Shown: piece after piece, positions 1-4,979 of the stretch
Numbering within the stretch: position 1 is the first letter of the stretch
How the letters are laid out: each line of letters starts with the position of its first letter
Origin: JBFLVQ01 sp040758525
Lineage (GTDB): Bacteria > Acidobacteriota > Blastocatellia > Chloracidobacteriales > JADJPF01
Length of the DNA: 6,450 nucleotides
Reading direction: 5' to 3'
Assembly: GCA_040758525.1 (NCBI GenBank)
Contig: JBFLVQ010000561.1
Span: 1 to 6,450 of the forward strand
Notes under the pieces: model-generated
What the model was told of the DNA's origin: nothing
The model's input: the letters and a program-made list of their open reading frames with translations, nothing else
Database searches by the model: none
Program-made: the position numbers and the translations under genes

Positions 1-356
1 TTTCGATCAGAGACCTTCAGCATTTTTTCAGGAAAATCTTTCCAGTTATTTTCTGCCCAGAAAACATCCTTTCCAACTACAACAAGGTGCTTATCTCTTA
101 ACTGTTCAGAAAACCCCATCTTTTCAAAGTTTTCTAAAATTTGTCTAATAGTCTGAAGAGATACTTTCCGATTTAGATCTTTAATAGCAAAGAGTTCTAA
201 TATTTGCTCCCATGAATAGATACAAGTTGGCTTTTTAGACGTGCCATATTTAGCCGGAGCTACAAGTTTTTGGCGATCAAAATAAGCTAACCTACTGGAA
301 GAAAGACTCGTTAATCGAATCACTTCCGGCCTTGTAAAGCCTTCCATTAAAGCCAT
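1..356 (-). CDS. MerR-like HTH regulator, probable DUF433-type antitoxin (3' end off window)
   Basis: The frame is open from an ATG at 356-354 to the left edge, giving 118 residues with no stop, so the C-terminus is missing. The N-terminus (GFTRPEVIRLTSLSSSRLAYF, about residues 6-26, here cited only as the HTH region) followed by LVAP and then YSWEQILEL at about residues 53-61 has the layout of a MerR-type winged helix: helix-turn-helix, a Y-F-D wing residue set, then a dimerisation-type helix with VSLQTIRQIL. From memory, proteins of this layout in cyanobacteria and Chloroflexota often continue into a DUF433 domain and sit next to a PIN-like (DUF5615) toxin gene. If so, this is an antitoxin and autoregulator, and its partner lies left of base 1. 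The start is supported by AGGAG seven bases upstream and by a promoter with a palindrome further up. The HTH fold is fairly secure. The antitoxin role is inference. Confidence 0.72.
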   Translation of the reverse strand, partial: MALMEGFTRPEVIRLTSLSSSRLAYFDRQKLVAPAKYGTSKKPTCIYSWEQILELFAIKDLNRKVSLQTIRQILENFEKMGFSEQLRDKHLVVVGKDVFWAENNWKDFPEKMLKVSDR

Positions 357-363
357 CTAATCA

Positions 364-368
364 CTCCT
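364..368 (-). promoter_or_regulatory. Ribosome binding site of the MerR-like gene
   Basis: The minus strand reads AGGAG, followed by a 7-base spacer to the ATG at 356. This is a strong Shine-Dalgarno match. It fixes the start of the left-edge gene, because the next in-frame ATG (residue 4) would be spaced too far away. Confidence 0.75.
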
Positions 369-390
369 AAATAGTCTAAATATTATTTAT

Positions 391-418
391 ATCATATATC
401 AAAATAGTAGCAAGTCAA
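391..418 (-). promoter_or_regulatory. Sigma70-type promoter of the MerR-like gene
   Basis: On the minus strand TTGACT (418-413) and TATGAT (396-391) are separated by 16 bases. Each differs from the consensus hexamer at one position. Transcription would start near 384, leaving a leader of about 28 bases that contains the AGGAG site. The surroundings are very AT-rich, so chance matches are possible, but the spacing and position relative to the gene are good. Confidence 0.6.
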
Positions 419-420
419 AA

Positions 421-440
421 ACATATACTAAAGTATACGT
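421..440. promoter_or_regulatory. Near-palindromic operator candidate upstream of the -35 box
   Basis: The 20 bases form an inverted repeat. TATACT (424-429) and AGTATA (432-437) are perfect complements around an AA centre, and the outer AC/GT pairs also match, with one mismatched pair between. It lies two bases upstream of the -35 box of the MerR-like gene. This is a plausible binding site for a dimeric regulator, most simply the MerR-like protein itself. The binding partner is inferred. Confidence 0.5.
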
Positions 441-570
441 TTTACTAAAAAGTCAACTGTACGCAATATGTAGCCTTTAACATATAACTTATAGTGGTTG
501 TGGTTGCTATCTACTCTGGGTTATAACCTGTGATCTATAAAACCCACAACGTATGAGACAGTCTTCTTAA

Positions 571-607
571 TAACCCCCAATAACCCCCAACCCCTCACGA
601 CAAACCC
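571..607 (-). repeat. C-tract block, G-quadruplex candidate on the minus strand
   Basis: Two direct copies of the 10-mer TAACCCCCAA (571-590) are followed by CCCC (591-594) and CCC (605-607). Read on the minus strand, these are four G-tracts of 3, 4, 5 and 5 with loops of 10, 2 and 5 bases. The first loop is longer than the usual limit of 7, so this is near-canonical rather than textbook. No gene overlaps it. Confidence 0.45.
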
Positions 608-619
608 GGAAATGTTCAT

Positions 620-761
620 CAGTCCAGTCAAACCAGTCAAACCAATCAAACCAGTCAGACCAATCAAACCAGTCAGACCAATCAGACTAGTAGGGCCGAT
701 CAGGCTATAGTCGGGCTAGTCAAACCAGTCGGGCTAGTCATGCCAGTCGGGCCGATCGGGC
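620..761. repeat. Degenerate 9-bp tandem repeat array, about 15 units
   Basis: After a partial unit at 620-624, 9-base units begin at 625 and run to 761, with a 2-base insertion at 706-707. Units include CAGTCAAAC, CAATCAAAC, CAGTCAGAC, TAGTCGGGC and CGATCGGGC. The consensus is Y-R-R-T-C-R-R-R-C, where variable positions change almost only by transition (A/G or C/T). Units in the left half are A-rich (AAAC/AGAC), while those in the right half are mostly G-rich (GGGC). It lies in a gene-free region of over 500 bases between the MerR-like gene and the 3' end of the MGCDIH-type gene. Function is unknown. Confidence 0.85.
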
Positions 762-772
762 TAGGGCAATAA

Positions 773-826
773 GGGGTAGTAATGGGGTGAAAAATTGGAA
801 ATGGGATGGAGTGGGGATGAGATGGG
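773..826 (+). repeat. G-rich low-complexity stretch
   Basis: Five plus-strand runs of 3-4 G occur at 773-776, 784-787, 803-805, 813-816 and 824-826, separated by 7, 15, 7 and 7 bases. Purines dominate the whole stretch. It follows the 9-bp array and lies downstream of the minus-strand gene ending at 889. No hairpin with a T-run that would act as a terminator is seen here. Together with the C-tracts and the array, it is part of what fills the gene-free region 357-888. Confidence 0.5.
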
Positions 827-888
827 AAATAAGGATATATTGCACGTGTCCGATGTATACCATTGTTAGGTTTCCCCTAGACCATCTT

Positions 889-1320
889 TTACTCAATGTC
901 GAATACCAACCGCACTCGGTTCTGCCCGAGCTGCCTTTCAAGATATGACATCATTTCCAACACCACATTTGTTTCCAAACTCAAGTCGTCCCGTGTGAAG
1001 CCAAGGTGTGTAAGCGCTGCTTCAATCTCGCTTAATGTTAACCATCCCTGGCCAGGATAATCTGGGTCGAAAAATTTCTCTACTTCCGAACTGATAGGTG
1101 AAGGCAGCCCACGTAGAGGGTAGAGCGGTTCTTTGTTGGTTTGGTTACGAATGCCAGAAATGGCCGCAAAGAAAAGGTAGTCCTTACCTGAACGAAAAAG
1201 TGTGAATCCGGTCAGGTCGATAGCCTCTGGAATTGTAGAAAATGGTGGCACATCAATGGCACTTGGGTTGAACCAGAGTGTTCGGTCATACTCAATAAAT
1301 GCATCAATGGATGATCCCAT
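889..1320 (-). CDS. MGCDIH-type hypothetical protein, phage/accessory family
   Basis: This 143-residue protein begins MGSSIDAFIEYD. That resembles the MG-C/S-D-I-H-x-x-x-E start of a widespread family of small uncharacterised proteins found in phages and large bacterial genomes. Other family-like segments follow in the expected order: YLFFAAISGIRN (48-59), LRGLPSPIS (69-77) and GWLTLSEIE (92-100), which correspond to the usual R-Y-x-LF-x-x-L-x-G-VR, RGLP-x-x-S and SWLTL-x-E blocks. The biochemical role is not known to me. The family's conserved H after D-I is replaced here by D. It is the last gene of the seven-gene minus-strand block, 27 bases after the preceding gene. No strong Shine-Dalgarno is seen before the ATG. 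A 60-base sample is 52% GC, against 30% for its upstream neighbour. Coding status is secure; the family match is from memory. Confidence 0.8.
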   Translation of the reverse strand: MGSSIDAFIEYDRTLWFNPSAIDVPPFSTIPEAIDLTGFTLFRSGKDYLFFAAISGIRNQTNKEPLYPLRGLPSPISSEVEKFFDPDYPGQGWLTLSEIEAALTHLGFTRDDLSLETNVVLEMMSYLERQLGQNRVRLVFDIE

Positions 1321-1347
1321 ATTGTAAATTTCGCACTCAATCTGTTT

Positions 1348-1875
1348 TTATTTCGATCTTTCTATTTGAATTATCCAATCCGGTCCATCATTTTGAGGAT
1401 ATTCGTCTATATCTTCAAGAAAATCATGTTTTTGCTCTTCCATCTCGTTAATATTTATATTGATGCGATAAACACCAGGATCAACAACAATAATAGGATT
1501 CAAATACTGACTTCCTAATGAACCTAGACTAGCAACGGCTATTTTACCGCTTGGACATTTTAGTACGTTTGAATCTCCAAGAAAATGTTGTGATTTGTTT
1601 AATATAGATCCATCTGCAAGTGAACGGACTTCAGCTTGTATTTTATATACACCTTCAAACAGTAGCACCCAGGAAAGTAACTCATTATTCTCACCTAACT
1701 CTTTAAGATAGTGATTAAAGTAATAGAGAGTTGAGGATTCGTTGTTAGCTTTGATTGCTTCAGCATTGGCTTTATTCATCAATGTTTTTATCAAATCAAT
1801 TTTATTAGCTGAAGAATATAAATCAAAAATTCCGGCATAATAACTGGTAACTTTAATTATTCGCTCTACTTTCAT
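1348..1875 (-). CDS. Hypothetical protein, immunity-like small protein
   Basis: The protein is 175 residues, with no signal peptide and no membrane segment. I do not recognise the family. The N-terminal half is helical and rich in Lys, Asn and Leu (about residues 20-75). The C-terminal half looks like beta strands: VYKIQAEVRS (76-85), CPSGKIAVASLGSLG (107-121), then GVYRINININ and WIIQIERS at the end. The SGKIAVAS segment recalls 'SG-x-hydrophobic' strands seen in predicted immunity proteins, but this is only a resemblance. The gene is AT-rich (30% GC in a sampled 60 bases), between neighbours of 52-55%. It is 123 bases downstream of the GNAT-like gene, and that gap contains an ACTGA-A-TCAGT palindrome (1922-1932) and no convincing promoter. 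No clear Shine-Dalgarno precedes the start. Confidence 0.7.
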   Translation of the reverse strand: MKVERIIKVTSYYAGIFDLYSSANKIDLIKTLMNKANAEAIKANNESSTLYYFNHYLKELGENNELLSWVLLFEGVYKIQAEVRSLADGSILNKSQHFLGDSNVLKCPSGKIAVASLGSLGSQYLNPIIVVDPGVYRINININEMEEQKHDFLEDIDEYPQNDGPDWIIQIERSK

Positions 1876-1998
1876 TTTGTAATCAAAACAATCGTTGAAA
1901 GGTTATTGTTCTAATCTTCTGACTGAATCAGTGTGTATAGATGTGTGCGTAGTTTGGAATAACTGCCATTTGGGCGCCATGGTGAAATCTGTTCAACA

Positions 1999-2388
1999 CT
2001 ACAAACTTCTAACAAGCCGATAGCATACGCCAGTACCTACCACATCTTCAACAACGAAACCTTTGCGTTCGAGTAATGGTTGGAGCTTGGGATTTGGTTT
2101 AGCACAGTTGATGGCATGAATACGCCAATCGACGTTGGTCAAGTTTCGTCTTCGGCCATACCGATGGGCAATCGCCCAAAGGGTCGGAAGAACACCTTCG
2201 CCACCTCCATCAATGTGAGCAAGCTCAATGACGAGTGCTGTGCCAACAATTGAGAATTGACCGAGAATCTCTGCAGACCCTGCCCGGAAAGCCAAGGGTT
2301 CGCCACATAAAACGAGTCCGTCCATCAGCTCATCAGGAAGCATCTCAATCTCATCTGGGGTCAAACCCTCTATCTGAATCTGCTTCAT
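1999..2388 (-). CDS. Small GNAT-like hypothetical protein
   Basis: The protein is 129 residues. The C-terminal two thirds have the strand-helix-strand-helix order of the second half of a GNAT acetyltransferase fold: LVIELAHIDGGGEGVLPTL (52-70), helix WAIAHRYGRRR (71-81), strand VDWRIHAINC (86-95), helix PKLQPLLERKGF (99-110). In GNAT enzymes, a G-x-G-type loop before the helix binds the acetyl-CoA pyrophosphate. Here the loop is GGGEG, so cofactor binding is possible but unproven, and the short N-terminus lacks the usual first strands. It may be a degenerate or non-catalytic relative. GAGGA with a 9-base spacer (2398-2402) supports the start. The gene begins 31 bases after the TPR gene ends, which suggests co-transcription. 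GC is near 55% in a 60-base sample, twice that of the TPR gene before it. Confidence 0.75.
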   Translation of the reverse strand: MKQIQIEGLTPDEIEMLPDELMDGLVLCGEPLAFRAGSAEILGQFSIVGTALVIELAHIDGGGEGVLPTLWAIAHRYGRRRNLTNVDWRIHAINCAKPNPKLQPLLERKGFVVEDVVGTGVCYRLVRSL

Positions 2389-2419
2389 GCGGGTAATTCC
2401 TCAAAAGGAACCTTCATAT

Positions 2420-2818
2420 TTACTTTACTAATGTAGTATCAAAATCATCAAACCCATCATCTTTTAACATTTGCTTTGCAATAACCAACTCCCGCTTAAT
2501 TTCCTCATATTCAGCACCCTGCCGACCCATTACTTTTAGTGCCCGCTCAAACCAAACAATCGCTGGCCTAGCCATTTTATATTTTACAAAACACATGCCT
2601 AACATTTTAGAACAGTTAAAATAACGCTCATCATTTATTGAATCATGAATAGCTTTTATAGCTTGTTGAAATTCTTCAATTGCATCATCAAGTAATTCCT
2701 TATCTTTGTAATAAAGACCAAGATTATAATGGCTTTCAAAATCAACTTTATTCCATTCACGTTCTGATGGAATTTTGAACTCTTCAAATATTGATCTTAA
2801 CTCTTCATCACCTGACAT
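2420..2818 (-). CDS. Tetratricopeptide repeat protein, two TPRs
   Basis: The protein is 132 residues. TPR1 covers about residues 27-60 (SHYNLGLYYKDK, then DAIEEFQQAIK) and TPR2 about 66-98 (KMLGMCFVKYKMARPAI, then WFERALK). In both, the small residue G at consensus position 8, the A at 20 and the A at 27 are in place. A third helix (104-119) could cap the solenoid. Such proteins are usually protein-protein interaction scaffolds; the partner is unknown. There is no signal peptide. AAGGA six bases before the ATG (2825-2829) fixes the start. The gene is strongly AT-rich (27% GC in a sampled 60 bases). It is 124 bases from the zinc-ribbon gene before it and 31 bases from the GNAT-like gene after it, so it may head a transcript of its own. 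Confidence 0.82.
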   Translation of the reverse strand: MSGDEELRSIFEEFKIPSEREWNKVDFESHYNLGLYYKDKELLDDAIEEFQQAIKAIHDSINDERYFNCSKMLGMCFVKYKMARPAIVWFERALKVMGRQGAEYEEIKRELVIAKQMLKDDGFDDFDTTLVK

Positions 2819-2863
2819 AGTATTTCCTTACACTTAAAGTGACTTGTTATTATTTTACGCTTT

Positions 2864-2887
2864 TATCCTGAATTTTGCTGCAGGATA
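2864..2887. repeat. 7-bp perfect inverted repeat between two genes
   Basis: TATCCTG (2864-2870) and CAGGATA (2881-2887) are perfect complements around a 10-base loop. They lie between the zinc-ribbon gene and the TPR gene. On the minus strand the hairpin is followed by AAAA, not a T-run, so it is not a canonical Rho-independent terminator. It could be an operator or an mRNA hairpin in the leader of the TPR gene. A smaller palindrome, CACTTAAAGTG (2831-2841), lies next to that gene's ribosome binding site. Confidence 0.4.
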
Positions 2888-2942
2888 TGAATGACCAAAA
2901 AGAAGACTCGTCTAGAGCTAGCCGATTCGATTCTGTTTATCA

Positions 2943-3455
2943 TCATTTATCCATGAAGTTCCAGGTCTGACTGAGCAAAGATCCGCAAACCCCGCATTCG
3001 TACCAACTATCCTTGATGATATTCTTTGTGGCGCATTCCGAGCACTTGCGGAAGAGGAACTCAGCCGTAAAACACCCAGGATGATGGATGCCAGCTCGTT
3101 CAAGTGCCGACGCCACCGCAGGCCAAGAATCCGGTTCTGGACAATAACCGAGCGATTGATTGGTAACCTCAGAGACAGCTATGTTGTGCTCGTCAATTTC
3201 GAAGGTCATCTCGCCGGCTGAAAGGACGTCGTGCCCTGTGGCACAAGCAACATGCTCAGAATGCCGATCAGCAATCCAAAGCCAGCCCTCAGTGTCAACG
3301 ATGAAAGTTACCGTAACCACCATCTTGCAAATAGGATGTTTATCAATGCGAGCGAGCCAGTCGAGCACGTCAGATGGAGAGGCGATGAGCGATCGTGTCG
3401 AATGCTTTGGATGGGCATCTAGATTGTCTGGATTGAGATGTCTATAAACTCGCAT
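2943..3455 (-). CDS. Conserved hypothetical protein with C-terminal zinc ribbon
   Basis: I place the start at the ATG at 3455-3453 (MRVYRHLNPDN), giving 170 residues and a 19-base gap from the preceding SUKH gene. The open frame continues upstream to an ATG at 3512, but the extra 19 residues (MELVLTLFVM...) would overlap the SUKH gene by 38 bases and read as antisense of that gene's AT-rich 3' end. The middle, VTVTFIVDTEGWLWIADRHS (47-66), is a beta-rich domain. The segment YCPEPDSWPAVASALERAG (104-122) is a conserved-looking loop and helix. The C-terminus carries C138-x2-C141 and C154-x2-C157, a complete four-cysteine zinc ribbon. The likely role is nucleic-acid or protein binding; no enzyme motif is seen. 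It is GC-balanced (58% in a 60-base sample). No Shine-Dalgarno is visible before either start. Confidence 0.78.
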   Translation of the reverse strand: MRVYRHLNPDNLDAHPKHSTRSLIASPSDVLDWLARIDKHPICKMVVTVTFIVDTEGWLWIADRHSEHVACATGHDVLSAGEMTFEIDEHNIAVSEVTNQSLGYCPEPDSWPAVASALERAGIHHPGCFTAEFLFRKCSECATKNIIKDSWYECGVCGSLLSQTWNFMDK

Positions 3456-3474
3456 ACTGATTTGTAAGGTTATA

Positions 3475-4137
3475 TTACTGCACATCACAAATAAAGTAAG
3501 GACTAATTCCAATTGTTTGTAACTCTTCTTCGATTTCAGCTAAATCCTCTTGTGTATCACCACTGATTGATAGATTTATTGAGTCATTATTAATGAAGAT
3601 ACACATTGCTTTACCATTCTTAGCAAATGTTTGTAATTCGTTTATTTGACCGACGAATAACCAGTTTTCTTTTAGCTTGTTAAGCTCATTCAAGTTTATT
3701 TCTGCATAGGCTCCATATTTATGGCCACCGTTAACTACTTGCCAATAGAGCATAGTAATCAAAAATTCAGATAATTTTTTATGTTCCAAGCTCCATTCTA
3801 TTTTGTTAGCGTTAACCCCTTGATAAACAGGTGGATTATCTCCTGTTTCTTTATTAATCTCGATGCCCCAAAATACAACTGCTTGATTCTCTTCCATAAA
3901 CACCAATTTATTATCATCAATAAACCATTCGCTTGGATCATAAAGAGTATTATGAGCTTTGTTAAATTTGTCTAACTGCCCAGCAATAACATAAAATTCT
4001 CGTAAAGCATCTGGCAATTTAACCTCTAACCTCTGCTCTTCTTTCAAAATTATTTCAAATGGAGTGCCACTATACATTACCATTTGTCTAGTTAGAGAAT
4101 TTATTACTTTAATATATTGTTCTGAATAAAAACCCAT
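3475..4137 (-). CDS. SUKH (SMI1/KNR4) family immunity-like protein
   Basis: The protein is 220 residues. The SUKH core is recognisable by LPDALREFYVIAG (41-53), YDPSEWFIDDNKLVF (66-80) and EENQAVVFWGI (82-92), the usual 'LP-x-x-L-R-x-Y ... L-x-F-x-x-E-N-Q-x-V-x-x-WGI' pattern. A C-terminal extension of roughly 60 residues ends in an acidic helix (EDLAEIEEELQTIG, 197-210). Members of this superfamily typically neutralise secreted or contact-delivered toxins by direct binding in the cytoplasm. No toxin gene with matching features is next to it, so it would be an orphan immunity protein or a stand-alone regulator. It lies 107 bases after the MGHRAN-type gene and 19 bases before the zinc-ribbon gene. 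It is AT-rich (28% GC in a 60-base sample). The purine-rich AGAGAAAGA before the start is a weak ribosome binding site. Confidence 0.85.
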   Translation of the reverse strand: MGFYSEQYIKVINSLTRQMVMYSGTPFEIILKEEQRLEVKLPDALREFYVIAGQLDKFNKAHNTLYDPSEWFIDDNKLVFMEENQAVVFWGIEINKETGDNPPVYQGVNANKIEWSLEHKKLSEFLITMLYWQVVNGGHKYGAYAEINLNELNKLKENWLFVGQINELQTFAKNGKAMCIFINNDSINLSISGDTQEDLAEIEEELQTIGISPYFICDVQ

Positions 4138-4207
4138 TTATAAATCTTTCTCTTCTTTTCAATAATTTGTTAGGCAACATACTTGCTTCTGGCTTTGTCT
4201 AGTCAAC

Positions 4208-4229
4208 AAAAGTTGCGGCAATAACTTTT
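4208..4229 (-). terminator. Weak intergenic hairpin, possible partial terminator
   Basis: AAAAGTT (4208-4214) and AACTTTT (4223-4229) are perfect complements around an 8-base loop, 15 bases past the stop codon of the MGHRAN-type gene. On the minus strand the 3' arm ends in TTTTGTT, giving a short U-run. The stem has only one G-C pair, so termination would be inefficient. It may simply attenuate read-through into the SUKH gene. Confidence 0.3.
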
Positions 4230-4244
4230 CGATATCATGTCTAT

Positions 4245-4736
4245 CTAAGCTTGATATGTCACCACTTTGCTATCGGGTGGATATGAATCCACCTGGGTCA
4301 GGATGGTCGTGATGCCTCGGCTTCGCAAATGAGCAGCAAAAGCATCAACCCCACGATCATCCCATTCCAACAGCCACCCTGTCCAATGGGGAACTATATG
4401 CTGCAGAAAGTCAAGAGAGCTACGCTCAAACGCTGCGTTGATTTCCTGGAGTGCCAACACTTCATCGACCTCCTGGCAATCCAAATCCTCGAACTCACCT
4501 ATATCATCTGGATATCCAAATCCGATTGCTTTGTACTGATCGAAATCAAGCAAGTAGCCACCTTCGGCAAAAGCCCAGTCCATCAGCTCGGTTGTTGGTT
4601 CCATCTGCTCAGCGGCTGCGCATGCTTCCTCGGGGCCGGCTGCAAACGTATACACACAGCCGAGTGCAGCCCATTGGTCATAATAAGCTTTTGCGACTCC
4701 ATTACGAATAATTATGAAATTTGCACGATGGCCCAT
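4245..4736 (-). CDS. MGHRAN-type conserved hypothetical protein
   Basis: The protein is 163 residues and begins MGHRANFIIIRNGVAKAYYD. That start, with Q-W-A-A-L-G following and AGPEEACAA at 33-41, matches a family of uncharacterised bacterial proteins I recall from Chloroflexota, myxobacteria and relatives. Further conserved-looking parts are MDWAFAEGGYLLDFDQYKAIGFG (52-74, described by its W, EGG and D residues) and WTGWLLEWDD near 118-127. No catalytic motif, signal peptide or membrane segment is seen, and the function is unknown. GAGGT nine bases before the ATG (4746-4750) supports the start. It is the first gene of the seven-gene minus-strand block and has balanced composition (52% GC in a 60-base sample). 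The next gene begins 107 bases downstream. Confidence 0.78.
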   Translation of the reverse strand: MGHRANFIIIRNGVAKAYYDQWAALGCVYTFAAGPEEACAAAEQMEPTTELMDWAFAEGGYLLDFDQYKAIGFGYPDDIGEFEDLDCQEVDEVLALQEINAAFERSSLDFLQHIVPHWTGWLLEWDDRGVDAFAAHLRSRGITTILTQVDSYPPDSKVVTYQA

Positions 4737-4801
4737 ACGGTTGTAACCTCGGAATTTATTACAGTAATAACACAGAAATTAGCTCATCATCCATAAGTTT
4801 T

Positions 4802-4837
4802 TAACATGGTTAACATGGTTGAGGTGGTTAGTATGTT
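4802..4837. repeat. Four degenerate 9-bp tandem units
   Basis: TAACATGGT occurs twice in a row (4802-4819), followed by TGAGGTGGT and TAGTATGTT in the same 9-base register. The sequence differs from the 9-bp array at 620-761, but the period is the same. It lies in the 243-base gap between the Uma2 gene and the MGHRAN-type gene, so it could overlap that block's promoter region. I could not identify a convincing promoter in this gap. Confidence 0.6.
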
Positions 4838-4896
4838 TGTTATCCATGTGGTTGGTATTCTTGTCCCCTTTGTTGCGTTACCGATATAGCTACATG

Positions 4897-4936
4897 GTTA
4901 TATCGTTATGTGGTTATATGGCTATGATGATTAGGA
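4897..4936. repeat. Five degenerate 8-bp tandem units
   Basis: GTTATATC, GTTATGTG and GTTATATG follow each other without gaps (4897-4920), then the more diverged GCTATGAT and GATTAGGA. The period is 8 rather than 9. It is in the same intergenic gap as the patch at 4802-4837, about 60 bases away, so the gap is largely short-repeat sequence. Confidence 0.6.
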
Positions 4937-4979
4937 TAGCATGGTTGAAAGGGGAAGAGAATGGGATTTGTTAAGTAGT

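Noticed and set aside
612..710. Plus-strand ORF of 32 codons made of V/I-K/R-P tripeptide repeats across the 9-bp array
   Set aside because: Any 9-base repeat gives a tripeptide repeat in each open frame. There is no ribosome binding site, and the frame ends at the 2-base insertion.
620..761. CRISPR array
   Set aside because: Units are 9 bp and contiguous. There are no long repeats with unique spacers and no cas genes.
738..941. Minus-strand ORF of 67 codons overlapping the 3' end of the MGCDIH-type gene and the array
   Set aside because: It is a shadow frame with low-complexity translation, no ribosome binding site, and overlap with a better supported gene.
3160..3447. Plus-strand ORFs opposite the zinc-ribbon gene (95 and 63 codons)
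   Set aside because: They are antisense to a gene with an intact four-cysteine zinc ribbon, and their residue mix resembles shadow frames.
4176..4206. Promoter for the SUKH gene (TTGACT at 4206-4201 and TATGTT at 4181-4176)
   Set aside because: The spacing is 19 bases and the -10 box matches only 4 of 6, so it is too weak to call in AT-rich DNA.
4169..4230. Integron attC site (GTTAGGC at 4169-4175 and AAC/GTT motifs nearby), which would make the block a cassette array
   Set aside because: Only one end box fits and it is in the wrong orientation for the gene order. No paired box at proper spacing was found, other junctions are only 19-31 bp long, and no integrase is present.
4329..4796. Plus-strand ORFs opposite the MGHRAN-type gene (155 and 86 codons)
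   Set aside because: They lie antisense to a gene with a good start and a recognisable family. Their translations have cysteine/proline-rich, shadow-like composition and no ribosome binding site.
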